DNA of 64,000 nucleotides from Verrucomicrobiaceae bacterium (GCA_016795465.1 JAEUHK010000085.1:1-64000), one strand, 5' to 3'. Counted from the stretch's first letter, positions 7,999 through 17,583 are shown. The notes: generated by a model not told the origin, from the sequence alone. Numbers and translations are program-made.

Positions 7999-10811
7999 GC
8001 CACCACCTCGATCCGGCTCGTCCCACCGGCCCCGCGAATGACACGCACCTGCGTCGTCAGCCGCTCTTTGAGCAAATCGACATGCGAGATGAGCCCGATG
8101 GTCTTCCCGCGGGATCGCAGATTCTCCAACGCACTGAGCGCGATCTCCAGCGTCTCTGAATCGAGCGTTCCAAAACCTTCATCAATGAACAACGAGTCGA
8201 TCGGATGATGCCGGCTCGCCAGTTCGCTCAGCCCCAAAGCGAGCGCGAGACTCGCCAGGAAGCTCTCGCCACCGGAGAGGCTCTCCATCGGTCGATCGAC
8301 GTTCGCCTGATACAGATCGACGATGCGTAGATCGAGTTCATCGCCATCCGCCGCCATCAGGCGATAACGCTCCGCCAGCACCTTCAAGTGCTCGTTCGCC
8401 AGGCCGATGAGCTGCCTCAGCGTGAGCGACTGAGCGAAGCGTGAAAACTTCGCGCCATCCGCCGAGCCGATCAGCTCCTTCAACCTTCCCCAGCGCAGCG
8501 CTTCAACCTCCGCCGCCTGCAATTCCGTTCCACCGGCCTCGCGACGCTTCTTCGCGTCGTCATCGTTTTTGAGCTGCTGTTCCAGCGAGCCGAGTTCCGT
8601 GCGCTTCGTCGCAAAAGCCTCGCCGAGTTGCTTCGTGGTCGCTTCCAGCTCGCTCAAGGCCACCGCACTCAGCACGCTCTGGCCTTCGAAAGGTTTCCGA
8701 CGCGTCTCAAGCTGCTCCAGCTTCGCCAAGTTGGCCGCGAGCTGTGTTTGCAACGTGTTCAGCTTCGTCTCCGCCTCGCGCAGCGCCTTTTCCGTCGATG
8801 AAACGCGGCCTTCATGCTCCTGTCGATCCTCTGCCAGCGTCTTGCCGCCGAGCAGCTCGCTCAACTGCCCCTTCAACGCATCCGCCTTCGCTCGCAGTAA
8901 CACGCCTTCGGCCTTCAATTCATCCAGCCGCTTCGTTTTCGTGCCTTCATCCGCCTTCGCGAGCTGCACATCCCCTTCGAGCTTCTGACGCTCGCTGCGC
9001 TGCTGCGCCGCTTCCTGCTGCTTCTTCGTGAAGGTGGCCGAGCGCTTCTCCAGCGCATCGAGTTCTTTCTCGGCATGTAGAACGAGTTTTCCAACTCGTT
9101 CAGCCTCTTCATCACGAGTTAGAAAACTCGTGCTACGTCTCGTCCGGGCCTCTTCGGCCTCCAGCGCACTCACATCCGGCACCTCCATCTCTCCCAGCGC
9201 CTTCCGCACCTCCGCCACCCGCTTCTTCTCGGCGCTCAGTTCCGCCTCCAGCTTCGCCAAATCTCGCTCCAGCACCGTCAGCGCCCGCTGCGCCTGCTCA
9301 TGCTGCTTCTCCAAGCCCACGAGCAGCTTCCGAGCGGCTTGCAGTTGCGATTCAAAGCTCGTCTCGGCACTCGCGAAGGGATGCTCTGTGGCTCCACAGA
9401 GCGGACAAGGCTCTCCAGGCTTCAAATCATGCCGGTGCTCATCAAAACCGGCCATCAGCTCGGATTTCCGCACGATCTCCCGCTGCAGCTCGATCTTCTC
9501 CGCGAGCCGTTTTTGCTCCTCACGATCCTTCTCGGCCTTCGCGAGGCCTTCAGCGGCCTTTTTCGTCCAAACGGCTGTTTGTGTCTCGGAGTCACTGAGT
9601 CGCTTCTTCAGCGTTTCGGCCTCCGCATGACGTTTGCGGCCTTCGGCCAGCTTTTCATGCGCCACACGCCACTCACGCACCGCCACGCGGAGTTTCGGCA
9701 ATTGCTCGCCCAGCTCCGCATCGGCCGCGTATTGCTTCAACCATGCTTCGAGTGCCTGTGCGGCCTCTTGATGCGCGGCGAGGGCTTTTTCGGCGGCTTC
9801 ACGCTTCGTGACGGCCTCCTTCTGCTCCTTAGCCCAGGTTTGATAGGTCGTGCGACTCTCCGCGAGCTGCTTTTCGAGCTGCTCGCTCTGCGCTGCGAGC
9901 CCTGCCGCCTGCTCCCACACCGGCTCACGCTTCGTGCGCAGCGTCTTTGCCTCTTCCGCGATGCCTTTCGCCTTCGAGACCTCCGTCACGGCGGTGGATT
10001 GCGAGCTTTGGAGCTGCTTCACGCCTTCACCGAGTTTCGTGATTTCCGCGACGATGGTCGCGTGCTCGCGTTGCGCGTGGAGTTGCTGCGTCGCGGCCTG
10101 GCTTTCGCTCTGCAATCGCGCCGCACTGGTCTGCGCCTCGGCAAACGAGGTCTCCAGCCGCTGCCGCGCCTCGTCATCGAGCACCGACACCGCACCGAGC
10201 GCGGCTTTGAGGCGCTGCACCTGCTCGTCTTTGGCTTTGTAGGTCTCGAAGGCCAGCTTCGACAGCTCCGTGTAGATTTCTGTGCCGGTGATCTTCTCCA
10301 GCAGCTCCGCTCGCTCATTCGGCTTCGCCTTTAAAAACGCCGCAAACTGCCCCTGCGCCAGCAGCACAGATCGCAGGAAACGCTGCGCATCCAGCCCCGT
10401 GCGTTCCTCGATGAGGCGGTCCATCTCCGCGGACTTCTCCGCGAGGATCTCGCCCGTCACCGCATTCGCCAGGCGACGCTCCACCGGCTGCAGCTTGCCA
10501 TCCGCCTTGCCGCGGGCGCGACGCAGCCGCCAGGTGGCGCGGAGTTTTTCGCCCTTCGTTTCAAAGTCCACCTCCGCCAGGCACTCCGCCGTGTGGCGGC
10601 TCATCATCTCATCCGCCTTGTCATTGCCGTAACGCGCCGCGCGGCCATACAGCGCCAGCGTCATCGCATCGAGCAAGGTCGATTTCCCCGCGCCCGTCGG
10701 CCCCGTGATGAGGAACACCCCCGCCGCGTTCAACGCCCCTTCATCAAACCGCACCTCATGCGCCCCGCTAAGCGAGTTGAGGTTTTGAAGTCGGACGGCG
10801 AGGAGGCGCAT
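7995..10811 (-). CDS. sbcC: SbcC, ATPase subunit of the SbcCD (Rad50/Mre11-type) nuclease
   Basis: SbcC is an SMC-like ATPase that, with SbcD, cuts DNA hairpins and protein-blocked ends. The 938-aa protein has Walker A GPTGAGKST at residues 37-45, two long coiled-coil arms around a zinc hook CPLCG (Cys469, Cys472), the ABC signature LSGGES and Walker B FIDEGFGTLD near the C-terminus. A REP-like element inside the gene adds about 20 in-frame residues to the coiled coil (residues ~559-578, STSFLTRDEEAERVGKLVLH). The stop codon also lies in a REP copy. sbcD lies upstream on the same strand, separated by one small gene; the usual order is an overlapping sbcDC pair. Confidence 0.95.
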   Translation of the reverse strand: MRLLAVRLQNLNSLSGAHEVRFDEGALNAAGVFLITGPTGAGKSTLLDAMTLALYGRAARYGNDKADEMMSRHTAECLAEVDFETKGEKLRATWRLRRARGKADGKLQPVERRLANAVTGEILAEKSAEMDRLIEERTGLDAQRFLRSVLLAQGQFAAFLKAKPNERAELLEKITGTEIYTELSKLAFETYKAKDEQVQRLKAALGAVSVLDDEARQRLETSFAEAQTSAARLQSESQAATQQLHAQREHATIVAEITKLGEGVKQLQSSQSTAVTEVSKAKGIAEEAKTLRTKREPVWEQAAGLAAQSEQLEKQLAESRTTYQTWAKEQKEAVTKREAAEKALAAHQEAAQALEAWLKQYAADAELGEQLPKLRVAVREWRVAHEKLAEGRKRHAEAETLKKRLSDSETQTAVWTKKAAEGLAKAEKDREEQKRLAEKIELQREIVRKSELMAGFDEHRHDLKPGEPCPLCGATEHPFASAETSFESQLQAARKLLVGLEKQHEQAQRALTVLERDLAKLEAELSAEKKRVAEVRKALGEMEVPDVSALEAEEARTRRSTSFLTRDEEAERVGKLVLHAEKELDALEKRSATFTKKQQEAAQQRSERQKLEGDVQLAKADEGTKTKRLDELKAEGVLLRAKADALKGQLSELLGGKTLAEDRQEHEGRVSSTEKALREAETKLNTLQTQLAANLAKLEQLETRRKPFEGQSVLSAVALSELEATTKQLGEAFATKRTELGSLEQQLKNDDDAKKRREAGGTELQAAEVEALRWGRLKELIGSADGAKFSRFAQSLTLRQLIGLANEHLKVLAERYRLMAADGDELDLRIVDLYQANVDRPMESLSGGESFLASLALALGLSELASRHHPIDSLFIDEGFGTLDSETLEIALSALENLRSRGKTIGLISHVDLLKERLTTQVRVIRGAGGTSRIEVVA
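9077..9136. repeat. REP-like inverted pair inserted in frame inside sbcC
   Basis: The element is 60 bp, a multiple of three. GTAGAACGAGTTTTCCAACT at 9077 is matched by ACGAGTTAGAAAACTCGTGC at 9114-9133. It belongs to the same family as 7938-7998, and the inner arm is nearly identical to it. It lies in the second coiled-coil arm of SbcC, where extra residues are likely tolerated. Confidence 0.85.
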
Positions 10812-10829
10812 GGGTGGCCGCTTGTTTTT

Positions 10830-11150
10830 CTAGTTCTGCGAAACAATCTTTCGAATCCGCTCTCGCATAGCATTCACAATCTCCTGATCTGTGATTTTGT
10901 AATGATTCACACACGCTTCGAAGAGGTTTCGTAAACATGCTTCAGCGAGCGGCTTGCCCTTGGGTTGCAAAAGAAGCGTTAAGACTGCCATTCCCTTGCT
11001 ATCGAGTTCTTTATTCCAATTCGCAAAGTCCTCGGGACTAGCCGCAAGTTGCTCGAAAGCATCAAGGAATTCCCGGATCTCCTTCATCGGCACATCGAAA
11101 GCCTGCAAACTCGCCTGTATGATGTGAATGCTATAAAACTTGTCTGCCAT
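10830..11150 (-). CDS. Small hypothetical protein between sbcD and sbcC
   Basis: This 106-aa protein begins MADKFYSIHIIQASLQAF. It is mostly helical by eye, without signal peptide, membrane segment or a motif I recognise. It lies 42 bp downstream of sbcD and 18 bp upstream of sbcC on the same strand, so it is probably co-transcribed with them. Its base composition is more AT-rich than the flanking genes, which hints at a later insertion into an ancestral sbcDC operon. Function unknown. Confidence 0.6.
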   Translation of the reverse strand: MADKFYSIHIIQASLQAFDVPMKEIREFLDAFEQLAASPEDFANWNKELDSKGMAVLTLLLQPKGKPLAEACLRNLFEACVNHYKITDQEIVNAMRERIRKIVSQN

Positions 11151-11192
11151 AAGCCAAATAAGGGTGGTGTGATTGCTGTTAGATTGTTTCTG

Positions 11193-12332
11193 TCAAACCG
11201 GCTCCCGTAACGTCAACAACTCATCAAACACCGCACGGAGTTCTTCACCTTCGATTTGCTTCTCTTTGAGCAGTTCGCGGAAGACATCGCGGGGCTGGAG
11301 GTCGTGGAGGGCGGGGCCGGCGGGGTGCCAGGGGGTGGCGGCGGTGACGGGGAGGTCGGCGAGGACTTTGAGGACGTCGAAACGGCCCGCGGCGGCTTCG
11401 CGGACCTGGCGGTCGAGATCGGGCTCGGGGGCGTCGAGCTTCACGGTGATCTCCGCCCAGCTCCCGGTGGGCACGGTTTGAAGATCGGCGGCCAGCGTGG
11501 CGCGGTTCACGGTGGCGCGGATGAGCTGGAGGCTCACGGGCACGGCGAGCGTTTGGATATTCATGCCCTTTGTGTCGAGGATGACGACGGACTTTTTATC
11601 TGCGGCCTCGGAGAAGCTGAGGGGGATGGGGGAGCCGCTGTAGCGGATGGTTTCGATGCTGGCGACTTTTTGCGGGCGATGCAGGTGGCCGAGGGCGGTG
11701 AAGTCGAAGCCTTCGAAGAGGTCCGCGCCGACGGCACCGAGATTGCCGATGTGGATGTCGCGCTCGCTGTCGCTGGTGGTGGCACCGAGGACGGTGAGGT
11801 GGCCCATGGCGATGACGGGGCGGCCCTGCGCGAGCTGGCGGCACGCGGCGAGCTGCGCGGCGTAGTGGGCGCGGATGGCGGCGCGGAGCTGTTCGTGGAC
11901 GGCCGTGATGGTTTCACCAGCGGTGGCCTGGCGGAGATCGCGCTCGCGCAAAAACGGCACGGCGGCGACGACGGCTCCGCCGAGATCGACGACGTTGTTT
12001 TCGCCTGCGTGGCCGAAGACATGCACGTCGAAGCGTTTCAGCAGCTCACGCGGGGCGTTGAGGTGAGAGGCGGAGTCGTGGTTGCCGCCGGTGATGACGG
12101 CCTGAACCGTTTTGAGGTCGGCGAGACGCTTCAAGAAATCGAAGTAGAGCGCGACGGCATCCTGCGGCGGATTGGCGGCATCGAAGACATCGCCGCTGAC
12201 GAGCAGGGCGTCGATTTTCTCGCTGCGAAGGGTTTCGATGAGCCAGTCGAGAAACGCGGCATGCTCCGGCAGGCGGTCACGCTCGACGAGTCGGGCGCCG
12301 AGATGCCAGTCTGCGGTGTGGAGGATGCGCAT
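11193..12332 (-). CDS. sbcD: SbcD, nuclease subunit of SbcCD
   Basis: SbcD is the Mre11-type metallophosphoesterase that supplies the nuclease activity of SbcCD. The 379-aa protein has the family motifs in order: DWH (Asp8, His10), GDVFD (Asp48), GGNHD (Asn84, His85), GHLT and GHLHRPQ, which bind two metal ions (normally Mn). The C-terminal capping domain is present. It is the first gene of the leftward sbcD-unknown-sbcC unit. The membrane protein gene on the other side is divergent and starts 43 bp away. Confidence 0.95.
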   Translation of the reverse strand: MRILHTADWHLGARLVERDRLPEHAAFLDWLIETLRSEKIDALLVSGDVFDAANPPQDAVALYFDFLKRLADLKTVQAVITGGNHDSASHLNAPRELLKRFDVHVFGHAGENNVVDLGGAVVAAVPFLRERDLRQATAGETITAVHEQLRAAIRAHYAAQLAACRQLAQGRPVIAMGHLTVLGATTSDSERDIHIGNLGAVGADLFEGFDFTALGHLHRPQKVASIETIRYSGSPIPLSFSEAADKKSVVILDTKGMNIQTLAVPVSLQLIRATVNRATLAADLQTVPTGSWAEITVKLDAPEPDLDRQVREAAAGRFDVLKVLADLPVTAATPWHPAGPALHDLQPRDVFRELLKEKQIEGEELRAVFDELLTLREPV

Positions 12333-12375
12333 GGGACGTCTTGTTTAGCCGGGGAGTGCGGGGAGAAAAGACGGA

Positions 12376-13293
12376 GTGATGGAGTTTTGGAGAAATGATG
12401 TTGGCCGGAAGGGGGAAGCGACGCCAGATTTCCGGGCTTTGTCCGCCGAACTCCCGACCAGCCCTGCTTTGCCTGCGAAATCACCGCCGTGGTGGTTGTG
12501 GCCGCATGTGCTGAGCCTGGAGGCACCGCTGGTGGCCGTGCTGTGGCAGATGGGTCTGGCGAAGGCACACGGGCTGCATCTGATGCCGATGGTGCATGCG
12601 GGCCTGGGGCTGGTGGTGTGGATCATTTATGTGCTCGACCGGCTGTGGGACAGCTTTCGCCTGCCGAAGGCGGGGCTGGATGCGCGGCATGCGTTTTACC
12701 GGCGGCATCGGGTGCTGTTCATGGTGCTCATTCTGCCGCTGGCGCTGGCCGCGGCGGGATGGATCGCTTTGAAGGAAATCCCGGAGGGCATCCTGTGGCA
12801 GGCGGTGAGCCTGGCGGTGTTTGTGGCGCTGTATTTCTTTGTCTATGTGGCACGACTGGCTCCGGCGCTGATGCCGCGGCCGCATGCAGCGGCGTTGTTG
12901 TTTGCGCTGGGATGCACGGCGAGCATTCGCTTCTTCTCGATGCCGGAAACCTGGGCGGACCCGCTGCTGGAATGCGCGGTGCTGACGCTGCTGTTCCTCG
13001 CGAACCTCAGCGCCCTCGCCGCGAAGGAGGAAGAAGATGCCGGCAAACCTGCGCATTGGCACGCCGCGCATCCCACGCTGCTCGGTGGCAACATCCTGGT
13101 GATGGTGGCCATCCTTTACTACATCCAGAAAGGCAGCTTCGATGCTGTGCTGCTACCTCCCGCCATCGCCGTGCTGGTGGGTTTGGGTCTCATGACGATC
13201 CTGCATCGCTTTCGTGGCAAATTGAGCGTCGAGCAGCATCGCGTGCTGGCGGACCTGGCGATGGTTTTGCCGCTCCCGGTGGTGTGGATGTGA
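12376..13293 (+). CDS. Polytopic membrane protein, UbiA-prenyltransferase-like
   Basis: The 305-aa protein has about eight hydrophobic helices. A short cytosolic motif 'YVLDRLWDSFRLPKAGLDAR' after the second helix resembles the Asp-rich prenyl-diphosphate site of UbiA-like proteins. The following 'RHAFYRRHR' also recurs in UbiA-related proteins. The second Asp motif is not clear, and quinone, heme or bacteriochlorophyll partner genes are absent nearby. The best reading is a divergent UbiA-superfamily protein of unknown substrate. It lies 57 bp upstream of bioA and may share its transcript. Confidence 0.55.
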   Translation: MMEFWRNDVGRKGEATPDFRALSAELPTSPALPAKSPPWWLWPHVLSLEAPLVAVLWQMGLAKAHGLHLMPMVHAGLGLVVWIIYVLDRLWDSFRLPKAGLDARHAFYRRHRVLFMVLILPLALAAAGWIALKEIPEGILWQAVSLAVFVALYFFVYVARLAPALMPRPHAAALLFALGCTASIRFFSMPETWADPLLECAVLTLLFLANLSALAAKEEEDAGKPAHWHAAHPTLLGGNILVMVAILYYIQKGSFDAVLLPPAIAVLVGLGLMTILHRFRGKLSVEQHRVLADLAMVLPLPVVWM

Positions 13294-13350
13294 CAACCAA
13301 AGCGAAGGGTTGAAAGCAGTCGTCTTGTCTGCTCTGTCCTTCTGCCTTTG

Positions 13351-14592
13351 ATGACGCCCGCCGCTCTTGCCGAACTCGAAAAACGCCACTCGTGGCATCC
13401 CTTCACGCCGATGCAGGCGTGGACGGCGGAGGGACATGAGCCGGTGATGATTGAGAGCGCGAGCGGTTGTGTGCTGCGGGATCAGCGTGGGCGCGAGTAT
13501 CTGGACGGGAATGCGTCGATCTGGACGAACATTCACGGGCACAATCATCCGGTGATCAACGCGGCGATCATCGAGCAGCTCGGCAAAGTGGCGCACACGT
13601 CGTTTCTCGGCTTTTCGCATTCACCGGCGGCCTTGCTGGCGAAGGAGCTCGTCGATCTGCTGCCGGGTGGGAAGATGGAGCGTGTGTTTTTCTCCGACGA
13701 CGGCTCCACGGCCATCGAGTGCGCCGTGCGCATGGCCTTGCAGTTCTGGCGGCAGAACGGACGGCCTGAACGTGACACCATCGTGGCCTTTGATCGCGCC
13801 TACCACGGCGACACGCTCGGCGCGGCGAGCCTTGGCGGCATCCCGACCTTCAAAGGCAGCGCGAACCAGTTCGGTTATCGCGTGGTGCGTGTTCAAAGCC
13901 TCGACGAACTCCGCGAGTTGTCACCCGAGCACCTCGCCGCTGTCATCATCGAGCCGTTGATCCAAGGCGTGGCGAACATGCGCCTGTGGCCCACGGGCAT
14001 GCTGCGCGAGCTAAACGCATGGTGCGGCCAAAAAGACGTCTTTCTCATCCTCGACGAGGTCATGACGGGCTTTGGACGCACGGGAAAGATGTTCGCGTGC
14101 CAGCATGAGGACGTGGTGCCGGACTTTCTGTGCCTGGCGAAGGGCCTTACCGGCGGTTACCTGCCGCTCGCGGCCACGTTGACGAGGAAACGCGTCTTCG
14201 AAGGCTTCCACGGCCCCGAAAACACCTTCTACTACGGCCACAGCTACACCGCGAACCAGCTCGGCTGCGCGGCGGCTTTGGCGAGTCTTCGCGTTTTTCG
14301 CGACGAAGCCGTTTTGGAGCACCTGCAGCCCAAAATCGCCCTTTTGGCCGAATGGCTCGCCGAGCTCCAAAACGTGCCCGGCGTGCTTGCGACGCGTCAA
14401 TTGGGCCTCATCGCCGGAATCGACGTTGAAGCGAACGGCGCGGAGGTTTGTCTCGCGGCCCGGAAGCATGGACTTCTCACTCGCCCGATCCAAAACACCC
14501 TCGTGCTCATGCCGCCGCTGTGTGTGACGGCGGATGAACTGCGGCAGATGGCAAAAGCGATCCGGCTGGCCTTGGCTGAGTCGCAGAAGTGA
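13351..14592 (+). CDS. bioA: Adenosylmethionine-8-amino-7-oxononanoate aminotransferase
   Basis: BioA converts KAPA to DAPA in biotin synthesis, using S-adenosylmethionine as amino donor and PLP as cofactor. The protein is 413 aa. 'HSWHPFTPMQAW' at the N-terminus is the BioA signature, and the PLP lysine is Lys264 in 'LAKGLTGGYLPL'. 'LDEVMTGFGRTG' is the conserved class-III aminotransferase segment. I use the ATG at 13351; a TTG immediately before it is less likely. bioB lies about 12 kb away on the other strand, so the biotin genes are not clustered here. Confidence 0.95.
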   Translation: MTPAALAELEKRHSWHPFTPMQAWTAEGHEPVMIESASGCVLRDQRGREYLDGNASIWTNIHGHNHPVINAAIIEQLGKVAHTSFLGFSHSPAALLAKELVDLLPGGKMERVFFSDDGSTAIECAVRMALQFWRQNGRPERDTIVAFDRAYHGDTLGAASLGGIPTFKGSANQFGYRVVRVQSLDELRELSPEHLAAVIIEPLIQGVANMRLWPTGMLRELNAWCGQKDVFLILDEVMTGFGRTGKMFACQHEDVVPDFLCLAKGLTGGYLPLAATLTRKRVFEGFHGPENTFYYGHSYTANQLGCAAALASLRVFRDEAVLEHLQPKIALLAEWLAELQNVPGVLATRQLGLIAGIDVEANGAEVCLAARKHGLLTRPIQNTLVLMPPLCVTADELRQMAKAIRLALAESQK

Positions 14593-14641
14593 GAATAGGG
14601 GCTGTGATTTTTGTGTAATCTGCCATATTGATTATTGATTC

Positions 14642-14691
14642 TATAATTCGAGAGCCTAAAATGCGGGCGTTCGCGGTTCTGAAAAAACCGC
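14642..14691 (+). promoter_or_regulatory. Possible -10 box and leader hairpin before the PelA-like gene
   Basis: The AT-rich gap after bioA contains a perfect TATAAT at 14642-14647, but I see no good -35 box at 16-18 bp. A 6-bp hairpin (GCGGTT 14673-14678, AACCGC 14686-14691) lies 12 bp before the ATG, where it could affect ribosome access. Weak evidence only. Confidence 0.3.
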
Positions 14692-14703
14692 ACACCAACA
14701 GCC

Positions 14704-17553
14704 ATGACATCCTCGAATCCTCTCCACCTTCGCCGCGGTCTGCGTGACCGGGTCTCCGCCTGGCTGCATGGCCTGTGCGCGGCAGCGTTGATCGGCTCGC
14801 CAGCCTTCGCGGTGGAGTTTGAGATGCCGCGCAGCTTCTTTGTCGATCTCTCCACGCGTCCGGAGGCTCTTTCGCTGGCCGCTTTCGACCTCTGCGTGCT
14901 GCATGCGCAGGCCGAGGTGGACCTCGAGCCGGGGCACATGGCCGGAAACCGTTTCCTGGCGATGCTGAACGTGGCTGAGCTGCGCACGAAGTCGTTTCAG
15001 GAAAAGCTGGCCGCGAAGCAAGCAGTGACGCTCTCCCCAGGCAGCGACAAGGACCAGCTCGTCGTCACCGATCCCTCACAGCCCGGCTGGCTCGGCTGGG
15101 CGGTGGCCGGTGCGGCTGATCCGGCGGCGAAGAAGGGTTTCGATGGCTTTGTGCTCAGCCTGGGCACGCAGCCGGCGAGCAAAGCCTGGCGTGAGGCCGT
15201 GCTCGAGCTCGCGCAGGTGCTCAAAAAGCGTTTTCAGGACAAGCAGATCCTCCTCGATGCTCGCATCGGTCTTGGTGGCGAGGCCGCTGGCATCGCCGAT
15301 GGCGTGCTGGCGCTCGGTGTGCATACCCAAGGCGGCAAGAACGGGGCGGAGCTTGGCTCCCTCGAATCGGCTCGTGAGATTTCCGCGGTGCTGCGTCATG
15401 CCCGCGCCGCCGGGATGCGTGTGTTTGGCGTCGAGTTCGCCGCGCCGCATGATCGTCCCGCCATTCGCGAGGCTGCGGAGCGCCTTCACACGATGGGCGT
15501 GATGCCGTTCATCACCACGCCGTCGCTCGATGGCGTCAATCTCGGCCCCGTCGAAGAAGTCAGCCGCCGCGTGCTGGTGCTGCACGGCTGGGACGCCTCC
15601 CTCACGGGCGAGGCCGCGCCTGCCGCGGACACCACCCTGGCCGCCCGCTGCTTGCATGCGCCGCTCGAGTGGCTGGGCTTCCAGCTCGAATTCCTCACGC
15701 TGACGAAGGACGCGAAGCTGCCGGACGCCGCCGGTTTCCGTGGCGTGATCCTCGATGGCAGTTTGCTGCTCGATGTGGACCAGCAGAAGCAGCTCGCCGC
15801 CTGGGTCAAAGACGACGCGAAGGCCAAAAACATCCCCGTCCTGCTCGCCGGCATGCCCTGGCGTGATGAAGGCGTGCTCGCCGAGGTGCGTGACACGCTC
15901 GGCCTTGGTGGCACCGGCAAGGCCGCTCCGAAGCTCGTCAAAACCAGCGTCGCCCGCATGGACTCCACCGCGCTGCGCAGCGGCGTGAAGGCCACCGCAC
16001 GGGCGATGGGCTTCCTCGATCTCGAAGCGCCTGCCGATGCGAAAGTCGTGCTCGCCGTGCGCGGCCAGGACACGCTCGGCACCGAGCATCGCTTTGACCA
16101 AGTGTTTCACGCCTCGTGGGGCACGGCTTGGATGGAGCCTGCCGCGCTCTCCGCCGGACCGCAGGCCGACCTGTTCGCCCTCACCGCCGAATGGCTTGGC
16201 AAAGGCGGCGTCACGCCCGCGCCGGACACGACAACACTCGACGGCCGCCGCGTGTTCTTCAATACGTTCAGCGCCGAGGGCTTCACCACACCGTCCTCGC
16301 TGCCCGGCTTCCGCCTGTGCGCCGAGGTGGTGCGCGAGCGAGTGCTGAGCCGCTACTTTTTGCCCTTCACCGTCGCCGTGTGCGAGGCGGACCTCCGCGG
16401 CTGGCGCCCCGGCCAGAAGCCCGAGGACGCGCCGCACTATGAGCAGCTCGCCCGCGCCATCTTTGACATGCCTCACGTGGCCGCCGCCTCGTATTCCTTC
16501 TCGCTGCCGGCGAAGTGGTCCGATGAAGACAAGATCACCGGCCCGCTCAACGAGCACGCGAAAACCAAACGCTTCGACATGGAGCGCGAGGTCGCCGGTT
16601 CGATGAGCTACATCCACCGCGCCCTGCTGCCTGACGGCAAAAACGTCTCGCTCATGCTCTGGCCCACGACCGGCGCTCCGTCGTCGGATGCGATCGACTT
16701 CTGCTCCCGCATGGGTGTGCAAAGCCTTACGCCCGCGCCTTCCCGCACCGCCGGTGAATCCGCCGTCATCGCCCTGCCGGAGGCCAACGAGATCGCCGCG
16801 AGCAGTTGGATGCATGGCGACAACGTGGAGGTCTTTGCCACCGCCGCGAGCCGTGCCGATGCCCGCCCCACGCTCGACCAGCAGCTCGCCACCTTGCAGG
16901 CCGAGGTGAAAAATCCGCGCCGCATCTCGCCGGTCGCTTTGAGTGCTTCCTTCCGCGATGTGCGCGACGACAAAGGCCTCGCCGATCTCACCAAGGCCCT
17001 CGACTGGTGCGCTGCGGAGCCTTTGCACGCCATCACCGCCGCCGCGTACGCCGCCAGCGTGCGTGATGCCGCCCGCACCCGCGTGCTGAAGCTCGCCGAG
17101 CGTCACTGGATCGTGCTCAATGAAGGCCGCGCCCGCACCCTGCGCCTGCCCGCCACCGCCGGCGTGCCCGACATGGCCCGCTGCGAAGGCATCAGCGGCT
17201 ACACCGTGAGCAACGGCCAGCTCTACATCCACACCATGGGCGAGCAGCGCAGCGAGATCGTCCTCGCCGAGACCGCGCCCGCCGTGCCGCACCTCCATCT
17301 CGAAGAAAGCAGCGGCAAGATCGAGTTCCTCGAGCTCGCCTCCCGCCGCGCCACCTTCCAGGTTTACGATTGGCGCCAGGTCGAGGTCGTGCTAGGCGGC
17401 TTCGAGCCGCATGGTCTCTGCGCCTACACCGAAAACGGCCGCCCCTACTCCGCCAATGCCGACTCGAAAGGCATCGTGCGCCTTGAACTCAGCCGCCAGG
17501 CCACCGTGCAGCTCCAGTCGCTGCCTCCCGCGCCCGCCACCGCCGCGAACTGA
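14704..17553 (+). CDS. PelA-like exported protein with apparently degenerate active sites
   Basis: The 949-aa protein is close in length to P. aeruginosa PelA, the periplasmic hydrolase/deacetylase of Pel polysaccharide export. It has the same order of parts: signal peptide (cleavage after ~36), a TIM-barrel GH114/GH166-like region (to ~280, ending 'MPFITTPSLDG'), a Rossmann-like middle, a deacetylase-like region from ~512 ('GRRVFFNTFSAEGF') and a C-terminal beta region. From memory of PelA, the deacetylase metal/catalytic positions read differently here (HIDGDGF is NTFSAEGF; SHTFSHP is SYSFSLP). The hydrolase Asp and Glu positions are also non-acidic. It may therefore be a binding or scaffold protein. 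The next gene is PelB-like. Confidence 0.55.
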   Translation: MTSSNPLHLRRGLRDRVSAWLHGLCAAALIGSPAFAVEFEMPRSFFVDLSTRPEALSLAAFDLCVLHAQAEVDLEPGHMAGNRFLAMLNVAELRTKSFQEKLAAKQAVTLSPGSDKDQLVVTDPSQPGWLGWAVAGAADPAAKKGFDGFVLSLGTQPASKAWREAVLELAQVLKKRFQDKQILLDARIGLGGEAAGIADGVLALGVHTQGGKNGAELGSLESAREISAVLRHARAAGMRVFGVEFAAPHDRPAIREAAERLHTMGVMPFITTPSLDGVNLGPVEEVSRRVLVLHGWDASLTGEAAPAADTTLAARCLHAPLEWLGFQLEFLTLTKDAKLPDAAGFRGVILDGSLLLDVDQQKQLAAWVKDDAKAKNIPVLLAGMPWRDEGVLAEVRDTLGLGGTGKAAPKLVKTSVARMDSTALRSGVKATARAMGFLDLEAPADAKVVLAVRGQDTLGTEHRFDQVFHASWGTAWMEPAALSAGPQADLFALTAEWLGKGGVTPAPDTTTLDGRRVFFNTFSAEGFTTPSSLPGFRLCAEVVRERVLSRYFLPFTVAVCEADLRGWRPGQKPEDAPHYEQLARAIFDMPHVAAASYSFSLPAKWSDEDKITGPLNEHAKTKRFDMEREVAGSMSYIHRALLPDGKNVSLMLWPTTGAPSSDAIDFCSRMGVQSLTPAPSRTAGESAVIALPEANEIAASSWMHGDNVEVFATAASRADARPTLDQQLATLQAEVKNPRRISPVALSASFRDVRDDKGLADLTKALDWCAAEPLHAITAAAYAASVRDAARTRVLKLAERHWIVLNEGRARTLRLPATAGVPDMARCEGISGYTVSNGQLYIHTMGEQRSEIVLAETAPAVPHLHLEESSGKIEFLELASRRATFQVYDWRQVEVVLGGFEPHGLCAYTENGRPYSANADSKGIVRLELSRQATVQLQSLPPAPATAAN

Positions 17554-17583
17554 TTCCTTTTCACCTCTTTCCACTCGCTCCGC

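Noticed and set aside
14593..14703. tRNA or small RNA gene after bioA
   Set aside because: No cloverleaf or terminator is present; only a -10-like box and a short hairpin are visible.
15076..17298. 740-codon open frame on the minus strand
   Set aside because: It is antisense to the PelA-like gene, whose plus-strand frame has a signal peptide and family order. The antisense peptide is His/Arg/Gly-rich and motif-free.
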